64,000 nucleotides of DNA, taken from assembly GCF_900233005.1 (NCBI RefSeq), contig NZ_LT960611.1:620001-684000 (forward strand), read 5' to 3'. Made by a program: the position numbers and the translations under genes. The first letter of the stretch is position 1; each line of letters opens with the position of its first letter. The notes under the pieces are model-generated. The model was not told the origin of the DNA. It searched no databases and saw only the letters and a program-made list of their open reading frames with translations. Positions 1 through 11,309 of this stretch are shown piece after piece. The stretch comes from Vibrio tapetis subsp. tapetis. Lineage in GTDB: Bacteria > Pseudomonadota > Gammaproteobacteria > Enterobacterales > Vibrionaceae.

Positions 1-1397
1 AACTGTACTTTGAGCGCCATGATGGTACAGCTGCAACCTGTGAAGATTTTGTACTAGCAATGGAAGAAGCTTCCGGTGTTGATCTTAAGCAGTTCCGTTT
101 ATGGTATAGCCAGTCTGGCACTCCACTTGTTAAAGCGACCAGCCAATATAATGAGAGCGACAGTACTTTCTCATTAACCTTGACGCAATCAACACCAGCG
201 ACGCCAGATCAAAGTGATAAACAGCCGCTTCATATTCCTATGAACGTAGAATTGTATGCACAATCTGGTGACGTTTTTGAGTTACGCCGTAACGGTTTAG
301 TAAGTGGTAACGTTTTAGACTTTACCGAGCAAGAACAAACGTTTGTGTTTGAAGGGATTAGTAGCGAACCCGTTGTTTCTTTGCTACGCGAGTTTTCCGC
401 TCCGGTCAAATTAGAGTACAGCTATCAAGATGCTGACCTGATGTTCTTAATGGTAAATGCGAAGAACGATTTTGCTCGCTGGGACGCTGGTCAAATGTTA
501 CTGGCTAAATACATTAAGTTGAATGTAGCACGTGAACAAGCAGGCGAAAACTTCGAGCTACCAAGCTCGGTTGTGGATGCTTTCCGTGGTGTATTACTTG
601 ATGCATCTTTGGAGCAGGCATTCATTGCTGAAGTACTCACCTTACCAAGTGAAAACGAAGTAGCAGGTTGGTTTAAGCCAGTCGATGTGGATGCGATCAA
701 TCACGTTCTTCATTCGATTAAGAAAACATTTGCCACTGAAATGGTCGAAGAGCTTTCTGCAACTTATCATTCATTAAAGCAAAACGGCTATAGTATTGAT
801 CATGATTCTATTGGTCGACGTGCATTGCGAAACAAGTGCCTGGGCTATTTAGCACTGACTGAAATTGGCAACCAAACCGTTGTTGATCAGTTTGCACAAG
901 CGACAAACATGACGGATACGATGGCAGCATTAGCGAGTGCAAATCAGGCGCAATTGCCTTGCCGAGCCGAGATGATGCAGTCGTTCAGTGATGAGTGGGA
1001 ACATGACGGTTTGGTAATGGACAAGTGGTTCATGTTGCAGGGAACGAACCCAGCACATGATGCACTGCCGGTTATCAAACAAACTATGTCCCATAAAGCG
1101 TTTGATTTGAAAAACCCGAACCGTACACGCAACTTAGTCGGTAGTTTCTTTGCGAACAACCCAGTTCATTTCCACGCAAAAGATGGCAGCGGTTATGCTT
1201 TTGCCGGTGAGATTTTAGCTCAACTGAATAAGAGTAACCCGCAGGTAGCTTCGCGTTTAATTGATCCACTTCTGAAGTACCGCAACTACGACGAATCTCG
1301 TCAACAGTTAATGCGTACCGAGCTAGAAAACATCGCTAAGCTGGACAATTTAGCGAAAGACTTGTTCGAAAAAGTGACCAAAGCGTTAGAGCAATAA
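1..1397 (+). CDS. pepN: Aminopeptidase N, C-terminal part (5' end outside window)
   Basis: The frame is open from base 3 to the stop at 1395-1397, so about 465 residues of a larger protein are visible. They match the C-terminal half of the M1-family alanyl aminopeptidase: the beta-sandwich segment followed by the long alpha-helical domain that closes over the active site. The HExxH zinc motif would lie upstream of the window. The enzyme removes N-terminal residues from peptides in the cytoplasm and takes part in late protein turnover. A short gap leads to a DUF2835 gene in the same direction. The family assignment rests on overall resemblance of the C-terminal domain; the catalytic part cannot be checked here. 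Confidence 0.9.
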   Translation, partial: LYFERHDGTAATCEDFVLAMEEASGVDLKQFRLWYSQSGTPLVKATSQYNESDSTFSLTLTQSTPATPDQSDKQPLHIPMNVELYAQSGDVFELRRNGLVSGNVLDFTEQEQTFVFEGISSEPVVSLLREFSAPVKLEYSYQDADLMFLMVNAKNDFARWDAGQMLLAKYIKLNVAREQAGENFELPSSVVDAFRGVLLDASLEQAFIAEVLTLPSENEVAGWFKPVDVDAINHVLHSIKKTFATEMVEELSATYHSLKQNGYSIDHDSIGRRALRNKCLGYLALTEIGNQTVVDQFAQATNMTDTMAALASANQAQLPCRAEMMQSFSDEWEHDGLVMDKWFMLQGTNPAHDALPVIKQTMSHKAFDLKNPNRTRNLVGSFFANNPVHFHAKDGSGYAFAGEILAQLNKSNPQVASRLIDPLLKYRNYDESRQQLMRTELENIAKLDNLAKDLFEKVTKALEQ

Positions 1398-1525
1398 TAG
1401 CGGGTGCACAAGTGACTAAGTCATAATGATAGGCGCTAATTCGTAATCGTTGTAAAATGGATTAGCGTCATCTTTCTATTAAAATCTTTCTACCAGAAAC
1501 CAAACCAAGGAGTAAAAACAGCGGC

Positions 1526-1744
1526 ATGAACCAGTACCATTTTTCAATCAGTATTCCTTATCATGAATTTCTGCAACATTATTCTGGTAGTGCTGCCAGT
1601 GTGGTTGTCTTTACCGATCAAAGATTAAGGCTTCAGTTGCCTGCTACTAGGTTCAGACCTTTTTTAACACAAATTGGCGTGAAAGGACGCTTTAGACTCA
1701 CAACTGACCATAATAATAAGTTTGTTAAGTTAGAAGCTCTGTAA
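1526..1744 (+). CDS. DUF2835 family small protein
   Basis: This is a 72-residue protein without signal peptide or membrane segment. It starts with MNQYHFSISIPY and is rich in aromatic and basic residues, which fits the DUF2835 family of short gammaproteobacterial proteins found between pepN and the large glutamate dehydrogenase gene. The ATG follows an AAGGAG about 13 bases upstream, a slightly long spacing. Its function is unknown; the basic, beta-rich look would suit nucleic-acid binding, but that is only a guess. The gene is probably real because of its conserved position and clean frame. Confidence 0.72.
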   Translation: MNQYHFSISIPYHEFLQHYSGSAASVVVFTDQRLRLQLPATRFRPFLTQIGVKGRFRLTTDHNNKFVKLEAL

Positions 1745-1984
1745 ATTTACTGAATTTCAGTTAGTTAAATAGGCATCTAAATCACACTATTCAACATTTC
1801 CCTCCAACACTTCAGTTTTCTTGTAACCTTTTGTCAATATTACTTTTACAATAATAGGTGGAGATACCACATTGCGTAACCGCAAGACTCTATTATGATT
1901 ATTGATACATACGAGTATTTGATAATCGAAGCGAATGATCGCGATTTATTGGCAACCACTACTATTCTAAGATTGGAGCGTTTT

Positions 1985-4900
1985 ATGGCCGCACGAGAAA
2001 ACGTTGTGCCGGTACTGCTTGAAAAAGTTTACCGACTAATTCAAGACAAACTAGAGCTTACCCATCAGCCCCTTGTTACTCAACTTGCTCAACACTTGTT
2101 TAGTAATATTTCACAAGACGATCTAGTCCAGCGAAATGAGTCTGACCTTTATGGTGCTGTTATCAGCCTTTGGCATCATATCTGCGAAAAGAAACCTAAC
2201 GATATATCCGTCCGAGTATTTAACCCGACCGTAAGTCGACACGGTTGGCAGTCTACTCATACGATTGTAGAAATCGTAGTACCAGATGGGCCGTTCTTAG
2301 TAGATTCGGTCAAAATGGCATTGGTACGTTTAGATCTTTCTAGTCACTTAATGTTGCATGGCCCAACAAAAATCTCTCGAGACAAAACGAATGCCGTTAC
2401 AGCACTGAATGACCCAGACGGGAAAAGACTGTCTTTGTTTCACATTGAAGTGGACATGCTGACAGATAAAGCTTTAATGACTGAGCTGAAAAATGAACTT
2501 AAATCCATTTTAGTGGATGCTGGTTTGGTCGTATCAGGCTGGAAGCCAATGGCGGCAAGACTCAATCATGTGATTGAAGAGATCGAACAACAAAAAAATT
2601 CTCTACCAATAGAAAACGAACGAATTAATGAAACCATCGCATTTTTGCGCTGGCTCGGTGATCACAACTTCACTTTTATGGGTTACAAAGAATATGACTT
2701 GGTGGCGGTAGAAGGCGATCATGAGTTGCGTCCAACGGATGAACAGGGGATGGGCATACTGTCGGTCGGTGAACGTGTTCGTAGCATCAAGTTATCTAAC
2801 CTTGCAGATTCAGCTCGAATAGAAGCCAAGAAACCTTACTTATTGATCGTAACAAAAGGCAATACAGCTTCTCATATTCATCGCCCAGCTTATACAGATT
2901 ACATCGGTATCAAGAAATTTGGTAAGAATGGCAAAGTGGTCGGCGAGCATCGCTTTACGGGTTTGTACACTTCTGCGGTATACAATCAGAGTGTGTCAAA
3001 TATTCCGTTGATCAACGAAAAGGTAGAGCGGATCCTTGATTCAAGTGGCTACCTAGCAGGATCGTATTCATATAAAGCGCTTAATAATATTTTAGAGAAC
3101 TTCCCTCGTGATGAACTACTGCAAGCCAGTGAACATGAGCTTCTAGAGGTGGGTTCCGGCGTTGTACAAATGCAAGATCGAGACATGTTACGTTTGTTTG
3201 TAAGGCGTGATCCGTTTGGTCGTTTCTTTAGCTGCATGGTCTATGTGACTAAGGAAAGATATAACACGGAACTTCGTAGGCAAACGCAGCGAATCATTGG
3301 TGATTATTTTGACTCAGACCAAGAAGTTGAGTTCACCACATTCTTCTCTGAAAGCCCACTTGCTCGTACGCATTACATTGTGCATGTTAAAAATAACAAT
3401 ATGACGGTGAACGTGAAAGAAATAGAACAGAATCTAGTAGAAGTCTCTTCATCTTGGGATGACCGATTACAAGACGCAATTATTGCAAATTTAGGTGAAA
3501 GTACCGGGCTTCCTCTTTCAAAAGAGTACTTAAAAGCGTTCCCACGTTCTTACAAAGAAGCGATGATGCCAGGAACGGCCGTTGCTGATATTGAAAGATT
3601 AGAGTCTCTTAACGACGATAATAAACTGGGTATGCTTTTCTACCGTCCTCAGGAAGAGCCATCGGATTCCAAAGCAGTACACCTTAAGTTGTACCATAGT
3701 GACGAGCCAATCCATTTATCAGATGTGCTACCTATGCTTGAGAACCTCGGTTTAAGAGTAATCGGTGAGTCGCCTTATGAGGTAACTAAGTCTAATGGGA
3801 CAGTTTACTGGATCTTAGATTTCTCTATGTTGCACACCAGTGTTAACGACCTTGATTTGCGTGAGGCAAGAGATAAGTTTCAACAAGCATTCGCGGCGAT
3901 TTGGGCCGGAGAGCTAGAAAGCGATGGCTTTAACCGTTTGGTACTGGGCGCCGGTCTTACTGGTCGAGAAGTGACTATTCTACGTAGTTATGCCCGTTAC
4001 ATGCGTCAAGTCGGCTTTCCATTTAGTCAAAGCTACATTGAAGACACACTAACGCATCACACGGACCTTGCCAGAGGTTTGGTTGATCTCTTTATTAAGC
4101 GCTTTGATCCAAAATACAAAGGCAGTAAGAAGAATCAAACTGAGTTGATCAATAAGATCACCAGTGAATTAGATAATGTAGAAAGTTTGGATGATGATCG
4201 TATTATTCGTCGTTACATGGAAATGATCATGGCAACGTTGCGAACGAACTACTATCAAAAAGACGAAACAGGGCAGCCAAAACCTTGGTTAGCACTCAAA
4301 CTCAAGCCAACTGAGATCCCTGAAATTCCACAGCCGGTTCCTGCTTACGAAATCTTCGTATACGCACCAGACATTGAAGGTGTTCACTTACGAGGCGGCA
4401 AGGTTGCACGTGGTGGCCTTCGTTGGTCAGACCGTCAAGAAGACTTCCGTACGGAAATTCTTGGTCTTGTGAAAGCGCAGCAAGTAAAAAATACCGTTAT
4501 TGTACCGGTCGGTGCAAAAGGTGGTTTCATTTGTAAGCGTCAGCATAACTTTACTGGCCGTGATGAAATCTTTGCTGAAGGGCAACGTTGTTATAAACGC
4601 TTTATTCGTGCGTTATTGGACGTGTCGGATAACATTATTGAAGGTGAAGTTGCACCTCCTAAGAATGTGGTTCGCCATGATGAAGATGATCCGTACTTAG
4701 TCGTTGCTGCGGATAAAGGCACGGCTACGTTCTCTGATTTGGCTAACTCTGTGTCTGAAGACTATAACTTCTGGCTCGGTGATGCCTTCGCATCCGGTGG
4801 ATCAAACGGCTACGATCACAAAGCCATGGGGATCACCGCAAAAGGTGGTTGGGAATCGGTTAAGCGACACTTCCGCGAGATGGACATTGATTGTCAGTCT

Positions 4901-6826
4901 ACGGATTTCACTTGTATCGCGGTTGGTGATATGGCGGGTGATGTATTTGGTAACGGTATGCTGCTGTCTAAGCACATACGTCTACAAGCCGCGTTTAACC
5001 ATATGCATATCTTCATTGACCCGACACCGAACTCGGCAAAAACTTGGCCGGAACGTGAGCGCCTGTTTAATCTACCGCGTTCTAGCTGGGAAGATTACAA
5101 TAAGAAGTTGATCTCTAAAGGCGGCGGTATTTTCTCTCGTCGATCTAAATCGATCGATCTAACGCCTGAAATTCAAAAAATGCTTGGCACGCGTAAGGCT
5201 TCTATGGCGCCTAACGATCTGATCAAAGCTATTTTGAAAATGGAAGTGGATCTACTTTGGAATGGCGGGATCGGTACGTACGTTAAATGCTCAAGTGAAA
5301 CCCATACTGATGTTGGTGATCGTGCCAATGATGGTCTTCGCATTGATGGCGGAGACTTAAGAGCGAAAGTGGTCGGTGAAGGCGGTAACTTGGGGATGAC
5401 TCAGTTAGGTCGTATTGAATATGCGTTAACTGGCGGCCGAGTGAATACCGATTTTGTTGATAACGTTGGTGGTGTAGATTGCTCGGATAACGAAGTTAAC
5501 ATTAAGATCTTCCTTAATGCCCTGGTTGCGAATGGCGACTTAACCGTTAAGCAAAGAAACCAGATTCTCAATAAAATGGAAGATGATGTTGGTGAGATCG
5601 TATTGCACGATGCATATTGCCAGTCAGAATCTATCTCTGTGAGTGAGCGCCAAGGTGCGGCGTTGGTTAAAGAGCAAATTCGCTTTATTCATACAATGGA
5701 AAAAGCCGGTTACCTAGATAGGGCGCTTGAGTATATTCCTGATGATGAAACCCTACTAGAAAGAGAGAAAATGGGTAAAGCGTTAACTCGCCCTGAAATC
5801 TCTGTTCTTGTTGCTTATGGTAAAATGGTTCTTAAAGAGCAGTTAGTGTGTGATGAAATTTCAAATGATGAGTTTCATGCAAAACAAATTGTTAATTACT
5901 TTCCAGATGAGTTACGCCGTAACTACCTAGATCATATGGCGAATCATCCACTGCGAGCCGAAATCATTTCAACGTGTTTGGCTAACCAAATGGTTAATGA
6001 AATGGGCTGTAATTTCGTAACTCGTATGCAAGAAGAGACGGGAGCAACGGTTGTTGATATTGCGAACGCGTATTCGGCCGCACGAGAGATTTTCGATTTT
6101 GGTGATATTTTAACTAAGATTCGTAGTGCAGATAACAAAGCCACGACGGATGCTCAATATGACCTGATCTTTAATATACGTCGAACGCTTAGACGTTTGT
6201 CTCGCTGGTTACTAAGAAATCGTTCAAGTAAATACACCGTTCAGCAGCTTATTGATTTGTACCATGACGACGTTCAAGAGACGATGACCGGGCTTGATAC
6301 GTTATTAGTGGCTGGTGAAGTAAAAGAGCATAACGATTTAGCAGACCGCTGGATTGAAAAGGGCATTGATCGCTCGGTTGCAAATTACGTGGCAAGACTG
6401 TCTAGTTTGTACTCAGCACTGGATATATCCTCAGTAGCTCGTGAACAGGGTAAATCGGTCACTCAAGCGGCAAAATTGTACTTCACGCTCGGAGACCGTT
6501 TGTCACTGCATTGGTTCTTGAAACAAATTAACAATCAAGCGGTGGATAATAACTGGCAAGCGTTGGCAAGAGCGACATTCCGAGAGGATCTCGATTGGCA
6601 GCAAAGATTGTTAACCGGACAGGTTATGAGTTGTAATTGCACCAACGATTCGTTCGACACCGAAAATGCTTTGGATGAATGGATAAAGCAAAATCAATCA
6701 TCTCTAGCACGTTGGGATAACATATTGAATGAATTCAAAGTCGGCTCCGTACATGAATTTGCTAAATTTTCAGTCGCATTACGAGAATTAGCACTTTTAA
6801 ATTTGAATTGTGCTGCAAATGAGTAA
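1985..6826 (+). CDS. gdhB: NAD-specific glutamate dehydrogenase, large (GDH-180) type
   Basis: A 1613-residue protein of the large NAD-dependent glutamate dehydrogenase family, which converts glutamate to 2-oxoglutarate and ammonia in catabolism. The N-terminal ~700 residues carry the ACT-like regulatory domains of this family. The catalytic core follows, with the GGLRWSDRQEDFRTEI segment, the lysine in PVGAKGGF, and the NAD-binding region with GEGGNLG. A helical C-terminal domain ends it. The frame can be extended upstream to 1895, but the ATG at 1985 has GGAG seven bases before it and gives the length I know for the V. cholerae protein. It is followed at once by an intrinsic terminator, so it is probably transcribed alone. 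Confidence 0.93.
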   Translation: MAARENVVPVLLEKVYRLIQDKLELTHQPLVTQLAQHLFSNISQDDLVQRNESDLYGAVISLWHHICEKKPNDISVRVFNPTVSRHGWQSTHTIVEIVVPDGPFLVDSVKMALVRLDLSSHLMLHGPTKISRDKTNAVTALNDPDGKRLSLFHIEVDMLTDKALMTELKNELKSILVDAGLVVSGWKPMAARLNHVIEEIEQQKNSLPIENERINETIAFLRWLGDHNFTFMGYKEYDLVAVEGDHELRPTDEQGMGILSVGERVRSIKLSNLADSARIEAKKPYLLIVTKGNTASHIHRPAYTDYIGIKKFGKNGKVVGEHRFTGLYTSAVYNQSVSNIPLINEKVERILDSSGYLAGSYSYKALNNILENFPRDELLQASEHELLEVGSGVVQMQDRDMLRLFVRRDPFGRFFSCMVYVTKERYNTELRRQTQRIIGDYFDSDQEVEFTTFFSESPLARTHYIVHVKNNNMTVNVKEIEQNLVEVSSSWDDRLQDAIIANLGESTGLPLSKEYLKAFPRSYKEAMMPGTAVADIERLESLNDDNKLGMLFYRPQEEPSDSKAVHLKLYHSDEPIHLSDVLPMLENLGLRVIGESPYEVTKSNGTVYWILDFSMLHTSVNDLDLREARDKFQQAFAAIWAGELESDGFNRLVLGAGLTGREVTILRSYARYMRQVGFPFSQSYIEDTLTHHTDLARGLVDLFIKRFDPKYKGSKKNQTELINKITSELDNVESLDDDRIIRRYMEMIMATLRTNYYQKDETGQPKPWLALKLKPTEIPEIPQPVPAYEIFVYAPDIEGVHLRGGKVARGGLRWSDRQEDFRTEILGLVKAQQVKNTVIVPVGAKGGFICKRQHNFTGRDEIFAEGQRCYKRFIRALLDVSDNIIEGEVAPPKNVVRHDEDDPYLVVAADKGTATFSDLANSVSEDYNFWLGDAFASGGSNGYDHKAMGITAKGGWESVKRHFREMDIDCQSTDFTCIAVGDMAGDVFGNGMLLSKHIRLQAAFNHMHIFIDPTPNSAKTWPERERLFNLPRSSWEDYNKKLISKGGGIFSRRSKSIDLTPEIQKMLGTRKASMAPNDLIKAILKMEVDLLWNGGIGTYVKCSSETHTDVGDRANDGLRIDGGDLRAKVVGEGGNLGMTQLGRIEYALTGGRVNTDFVDNVGGVDCSDNEVNIKIFLNALVANGDLTVKQRNQILNKMEDDVGEIVLHDAYCQSESISVSERQGAALVKEQIRFIHTMEKAGYLDRALEYIPDDETLLEREKMGKALTRPEISVLVAYGKMVLKEQLVCDEISNDEFHAKQIVNYFPDELRRNYLDHMANHPLRAEIISTCLANQMVNEMGCNFVTRMQEETGATVVDIANAYSAAREIFDFGDILTKIRSADNKATTDAQYDLIFNIRRTLRRLSRWLLRNRSSKYTVQQLIDLYHDDVQETMTGLDTLLVAGEVKEHNDLADRWIEKGIDRSVANYVARLSSLYSALDISSVAREQGKSVTQAAKLYFTLGDRLSLHWFLKQINNQAVDNNWQALARATFREDLDWQQRLLTGQVMSCNCTNDSFDTENALDEWIKQNQSSLARWDNILNEFKVGSVHEFAKFSVALRELALLNLNCAANE

Positions 6827-6833
6827 ATAATAT

Positions 6834-6857
6834 AGCCCCGTTTAACGGGGCTTTTTT
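6834..6857 (+). terminator. Intrinsic terminator after gdhB
   Basis: AGCCCCG and CGGGGCT form a 7-bp stem around a TTTAA loop, followed by six T. It lies 7 bases past the gdhB stop and before pyrD. Confidence 0.9.
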
Positions 6858-6871
6858 CTATCGGAGGCACA

Positions 6872-7882
6872 ATGCTCTACCGTCTTGCCAGAACTGGCAT
6901 TTTTAAACTCGACGCTGAGAAAGCACATGACTTAGCTATCGAGAATTTCAAACGTTTCACCGGCACACCTATCGATCTCTTCTATCGTCAACAATTACCT
7001 CAGCGCCCAGTCGAGTGCATGGGGATCACATTCAAAAATCCAGTCGGCCTTGCTGCCGGTCTTGATAAAAACGGCGAATGCATCGATGCATTTGGCGCGA
7101 TGGGTTTTGGCTTTGTTGAAGTTGGAACAGTGACTCCTCGTCCGCAAGATGGCAACGACAAACCACGTTTGTTTCGTCTGATTGAGGCGGAAGGCATCAT
7201 CAACCGTATGGGCTTTAATAATCTTGGCGTCGACAACTTAGTTGAGAACGTGAAGAAAAGTAATTACGACGGTGTACTTGGCATCAACATTGGTAAGAAT
7301 AAAGACACCCCGATTGAAAAGGGTACTGAAGATTACTTGATCTGTATGGAAAAAGTATATCAGTACGCCGGTTACATTGCGGTTAACATTTCTTCGCCAA
7401 ATACTCCTGGATTGCGTAGCCTTCAATATGGCGAAGCACTAGACGAGTTACTTGCAGAATTAAAAGCCAAACAAGCTGAACTAGAAAAGTTACACGGTAA
7501 GTATGTACCGTTAGCTTTGAAAATTGCTCCAGATCTAAGTGACGATGAAATCAGCCAGATTTGTGAATCACTAATCCGTCATGGCATTGATGGTGTTATC
7601 GCAACGAATACAACATTAGATCGTAGTGTTGTAGAAGGGATGAAACACGCCAATGAAATGGGTGGTCTAAGTGGACGTCCTGTTCAGTCTCGTAGTACTG
7701 AAGTCGTTCGTAAGCTTCACCAAGAGCTTGGAGATAAACTTCCAATTATTGGTGTTGGCGGGATTGACTCATATGTTTCTGCAAAGGAAAAAATGATGGC
7801 AGGTGCTAAGCTTGTTCAAGTTTATTCTGGGTTCATTTACAAAGGTCCTGGTCTAGTTAGAGATATCGTTAAAAATCTCTAA
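6872..7882 (+). CDS. pyrD: Dihydroorotate dehydrogenase (quinone), class 2
   Basis: A 336-residue class 2 dihydroorotate dehydrogenase, the usual length. It oxidises dihydroorotate to orotate with FMN and passes electrons to membrane quinone, the fourth step of pyrimidine synthesis. Visible motifs are the amphipathic N-terminal helix ([19 protein letters not shown]), [10 protein letters not shown], the NRMGFNN and NISSPNTPG segments with the catalytic serine loop, and the C-terminal phosphate-binding GVGGI and QVYSGF. A GGAGG-like ribosome site precedes the ATG. It has terminators on both sides and the next gene is zapC, a common neighbour in gammaproteobacteria. Confidence 0.96.
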   Translation: MLYRLARTGIFKLDAEKAHDLAIENFKRFTGTPIDLFYRQQLPQRPVECMGITFKNPVGLAAGLDKNGECIDAFGAMGFGFVEVGTVTPRPQDGNDKPRLFRLIEAEGIINRMGFNNLGVDNLVENVKKSNYDGVLGINIGKNKDTPIEKGTEDYLICMEKVYQYAGYIAVNISSPNTPGLRSLQYGEALDELLAELKAKQAELEKLHGKYVPLALKIAPDLSDDEISQICESLIRHGIDGVIATNTTLDRSVVEGMKHANEMGGLSGRPVQSRSTEVVRKLHQELGDKLPIIGVGGIDSYVSAKEKMMAGAKLVQVYSGFIYKGPGLVRDIVKNL

Positions 7883-7928
7883 TACCTTCGCTTCAAACGA
7901 CTGCATTCTAAGTCATTTCATAAAATAG

Positions 7929-7955
7929 AAAAGGGGAGTTTTCCCCTTTTTTTTT
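7929..7955 (+). terminator. Intrinsic terminator after pyrD
   Basis: AAAAGGGGA and TCCCCTTTT form a strong stem with a very short loop, then a run of T. It separates pyrD from zapC. Confidence 0.88.
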
Positions 7956-8071
7956 GCCGATCGCTTTGTAGAATAAGTTGATATACGCAATTAACGTCAT
8001 CCATTAGATAACGCTAACATGCTGAACATCATCACTATTCGAGATTCATCATCATGGAAGAGATCGCCAAA

Positions 8072-8617
8072 ATGCTAAAGCCAACTAATCATTGGAAATG
8101 GTGCTTTGATAAGAAAGAGAACGCTCTATTCTTATCTGGTCTTGCTGATGGTATGGCTTATCAGTCCAATATCCCAACCAAGTTGCTGGTGGATTGTGCC
8201 TTATGCACGAACGAATTTACCGTTGATGATGCCGCAAATTTTAATTCATTTAAAGAATCAACCAATGGCTTACCTCTTAGCCAAGTCCGTCAAGATGAAC
8301 TTATCCTAGCATGCGTGGCGATTCGTCGTTTCCACAAGCCTGTACAGCCTAAGAGCTGGTTCTTTGACTTTCAAGGGGGAGGCTATGCGCCAGAAGAAGG
8401 CGAACTGGTTTATTTGAAGAACAGTTTAAATCAAGGGCTATTCGTCGTAGTTGAATCCGGCGAGAACGCAAGTGTTTGTATTTCTGTTGATTTAGAGGGG
8501 TTCTTCTTGAACGGCTCTAAATTACTTCCTTTCTGCCACCCGATAAAAGTAATGCATGATCGCCTTGCTCGGGCTGAATTGGTGGACTCTTTCGCGCCTG
8601 TGGCGCTGGTAGGTTAA
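8072..8617 (+). CDS. zapC: Cell division protein ZapC
   Basis: About 181 residues resembling ZapC, a cytoplasmic protein that binds FtsZ and promotes lateral bundling of its protofilaments at the division ring. The start MLKPTNHWKWCFD aligns with the E. coli N-terminus, and the order pyrD-zapC-rlmKL is the enterobacterial and vibrio order. The frame can start at 8054, but no ribosome site lies before that ATG, while the ATG at 8072 follows GGAAGAG at a normal distance. It ends at a strong terminator. Identification is by family resemblance and gene order; ZapC sequences diverge quickly. Confidence 0.85.
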   Translation: MLKPTNHWKWCFDKKENALFLSGLADGMAYQSNIPTKLLVDCALCTNEFTVDDAANFNSFKESTNGLPLSQVRQDELILACVAIRRFHKPVQPKSWFFDFQGGGYAPEEGELVYLKNSLNQGLFVVVESGENASVCISVDLEGFFLNGSKLLPFCHPIKVMHDRLARAELVDSFAPVALVG

Positions 8618-8646
8618 CGCTACCGACCCTTTATAGATCGTTCCTT

Positions 8647-8678
8647 AAGCCGATAATTCTCATTATCGGCTTTTTTTT
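8647..8678 (+). terminator. Intrinsic terminator after zapC
   Basis: AAGCCGATAAT and ATTATCGGCTT form an 11-bp stem around TCTC, followed by eight T. Confidence 0.92.
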
Positions 8679-9169
8679 GCGCCAAAATACTGAGCTTTTA
8701 GCCTATCGAAATGGCCAGTAGGTCAAACGGCCAGACCAAAACTTGCTGCTAAGTTCTAATCGTGTGTACTTAGTCCTCAATCACCCCGTTCAATAATGAG
8801 ACATTGCCCTCAATTTACCTCTATATCGTATTTTTTTTATACGTTTATTTCGTCACATTGGAGGGAAATTGAGCCATATATTCCTCGTTTACTCTCAAAA
8901 TAAGGGCGTAAATGAAGCCAAAAACCCATCTGGTATAGTCCAATTTTGGTGTGAATAAGTATGCACTTACTTGTTATCCCTTTAAATACGTACAGAGAAT
9001 CAGTTGCTGAGTACTTACTTTTTTTGTTGTTGGTTTTGTCAGAGTTGATGCGTTTTTGATGGTTATTTGGGCAGCTAAGAAGAGGTTTTGATAAAAGTAG
9101 AAAGAACGGTTCTGTAATCAAGGAATTGTCAGGTATAATCGAGGCCATTTTTGTTATTAAAAGACCAGT
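8679..9169. other. Intergenic stretch with a probable rlmKL promoter
   Basis: About 490 bases with no convincing gene. A reverse-strand open frame of 103 codons (8837-9148) is low-complexity and has no recognisable domain, so I leave it out. A perfect TATAAT at 9134-9139 lies 31 bases before the rlmKL start and is a likely -10 element; the -35 near 9110 (TTCTGT) is weak. Confidence 0.5.
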
Positions 9170-11293
9170 ATGAATCAGTATTTAGCAATCACATCGAATG
9201 GGATGGAAAACCTCCTAGCAGACGAACTTAAGCAACTTGGCATTGATAACCCAAAGCCTGTACAAGCGGGGGTTAAATTCAAGGCGACAAATGAACAGAT
9301 TTATCGTTGCTGCTTATGGAGCCGCTTGGCTTCAAGATTTGTGCGTGTGCTTGCGGAATTCACTTGCCAAGATGATATGGATTTGTACCTGTCAGCAACG
9401 GCAGTTAACTGGCCTTCATATTTCGACTGTAAAAAGCGCTTTGTTGTGGACTTTAATGGTACAAACCAAGAAATTCGTAACAGCCAATACGGCGCTCTAA
9501 AAGTAAAAGATGCCGTTGTCGATTGCTTTACTAAAAAGAACTTTGAACGACCATCGATCGATAAAGAGCAACCGGATCTACGCATTCATGTTCGATTGCA
9601 CCGTGACAAAGCGATCTTGGGTATCGACATGGTTGGTGCTGGTTTGCACCACCGCGGTTATCGTACTGAAGCGGGGCGTGCGCCACTGCGTGAAACGCTC
9701 GCTGCTGCGATTATTTCTCGTACAGGTTGGGACAGTTCAAAAGCACTTCTTGACCCAATGTGTGGTTCGGGCACTTTATTGATAGAAGCGGCGATGATGG
9801 CGGCGAATATTGCCCCTGGTATTAATCGTCAGAGCTGGTGTTTTGAGTCTTTGAAGGACTTTGAACCAGAGCTTTGGACTGAAGTACAAGCAGAAGCAAA
9901 CGTCCAAGGCCGTCGTGGCGTAAATAAAACAACGTGTCGTTTCTATGGTTTCGATAACGATGCTCGTGTATTGAAGTTAGCGAAAGACAATGCTCGTCGT
10001 GCCGGTGTGGCTTCTTTAATTGATTTTGAAATGGGTGATGCAGCGCAAATACGCAAACCTGAAGGGTTTGATCAAGGCCATATTGTCTGTAACCCGCCAT
10101 ATGGTGAGCGTTTAGGTACTGAGCCTGGCCTTATCGCGTTATATACAGCGTTTGGTGCGCAACTTAAAGCTGAATTTGGTGGCTGTCAGGCTTCTATCTT
10201 CTCTTCATCGGACGACTTATTGAGTTGTTTACGCATGCGTGCTGACAAGCAGTTCAAATTGAATAACGGCGCGTTACCGTGTCACCAAAAGAACTACGGT
10301 ATCAGTGCGAACAGTGCAGCCAAAAAACAAGAAAATGGTGAGCAGCAGCTCATTGCACCAGACTTCTCTAACCGTCTAAAGAAAAACCTATCGAAAATCG
10401 GTAAGTGGGCAAGAAGAGAAAAGCTAGAGTGCTACCGTGTGTACGATGCTGACTTGCCAGAGTACAACGTTGCCATCGACATTTATCAAGATCATGTCGT
10501 TATTCAAGAATACGCAGCACCAAAAGACGTGCCTGAAGAAAAGGCAAAAAGTCGCTTAACAGATGTTATCCGCGCAACTATTCAAGTGACTGGAGTCAAC
10601 ACCAATCACGTTGTTTTGAAAGTTCGTGAGAAAAAGAAAGGCAGTTCTCAATATCAAAAGTTGAGCCAAAACTCAGAATTTATGCAAGTAGAAGAATACG
10701 GTGTTCAACTGTTGGTTAACCTGCATGATTACTTAGATACGGGTTTATTCCTTGATCATAAGTTAACTCGTCGTAAAGTCGCGCAAATGGCGCAAGATAA
10801 AGACTTTTTGAATCTGTTTGCTTATACAGGTTCTGCTACAGTACATGCAGCTTGTGCCGGTGCTAAATCGACGACAACGGTTGATATGTCTAAAACCTAC
10901 TTAGAATGGGCGAAAGAGAACTTAAACATTAATGGTCAATCGGGCAAACAACACCAGTTTATCCATGCTGACTGTCTGCAGTGGTTACAGCAAGCGGGTG
11001 GTCAATATGACTTAATCTTTATCGACCCGCCGACATTCTCAAACTCTAAGCGTATGGAACAATCTTTTGATATCCAGCGTGACCATATTCAGTTAATGAA
11101 AGACCTGAAACGTTTGTTGCGCCCAGAAGGGGTGATCATCTTCTCAAACAACAAACGTCACTTTAAGATGGATTTGGATCAAGTCGCTGAATTAGAGCTG
11201 CAGGCCGAAAACATCTCATCTAAGACGTTACCACTCGATTTTGCAAGGAATAAGCATATCCACAACTGTTGGATTTTGAAGCACAAAGCATAA
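9170..11293 (+). CDS. rlmL: 23S rRNA (guanine) bifunctional methyltransferase RlmKL
   Basis: A 707-residue two-enzyme fusion. The N-terminal half has a THUMP RNA-binding domain and a methyltransferase with the NPPYGERLG motif near residue 307, which makes m2G2445 of 23S rRNA. The C-terminal half is the RlmK methyltransferase with the [11 protein letters not shown] motif near residue 618, which makes m7G2069. SAM-binding glycine motifs are visible in both halves ([30 protein letters not shown]). The length matches the E. coli fusion. The gene is followed by a glutaredoxin-like gene and uup in one probable operon. Confidence 0.95.
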   Translation: MNQYLAITSNGMENLLADELKQLGIDNPKPVQAGVKFKATNEQIYRCCLWSRLASRFVRVLAEFTCQDDMDLYLSATAVNWPSYFDCKKRFVVDFNGTNQEIRNSQYGALKVKDAVVDCFTKKNFERPSIDKEQPDLRIHVRLHRDKAILGIDMVGAGLHHRGYRTEAGRAPLRETLAAAIISRTGWDSSKALLDPMCGSGTLLIEAAMMAANIAPGINRQSWCFESLKDFEPELWTEVQAEANVQGRRGVNKTTCRFYGFDNDARVLKLAKDNARRAGVASLIDFEMGDAAQIRKPEGFDQGHIVCNPPYGERLGTEPGLIALYTAFGAQLKAEFGGCQASIFSSSDDLLSCLRMRADKQFKLNNGALPCHQKNYGISANSAAKKQENGEQQLIAPDFSNRLKKNLSKIGKWARREKLECYRVYDADLPEYNVAIDIYQDHVVIQEYAAPKDVPEEKAKSRLTDVIRATIQVTGVNTNHVVLKVREKKKGSSQYQKLSQNSEFMQVEEYGVQLLVNLHDYLDTGLFLDHKLTRRKVAQMAQDKDFLNLFAYTGSATVHAACAGAKSTTTVDMSKTYLEWAKENLNINGQSGKQHQFIHADCLQWLQQAGGQYDLIFIDPPTFSNSKRMEQSFDIQRDHIQLMKDLKRLLRPEGVIIFSNNKRHFKMDLDQVAELELQAENISSKTLPLDFARNKHIHNCWILKHKA

Positions 11294-11309
11294 GTTAAAG
11301 GATTACGGA

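Noticed and set aside
8837..9148. 103-codon reverse frame upstream of rlmKL
   Set aside because: No recognisable domain and it covers the likely rlmKL promoter.
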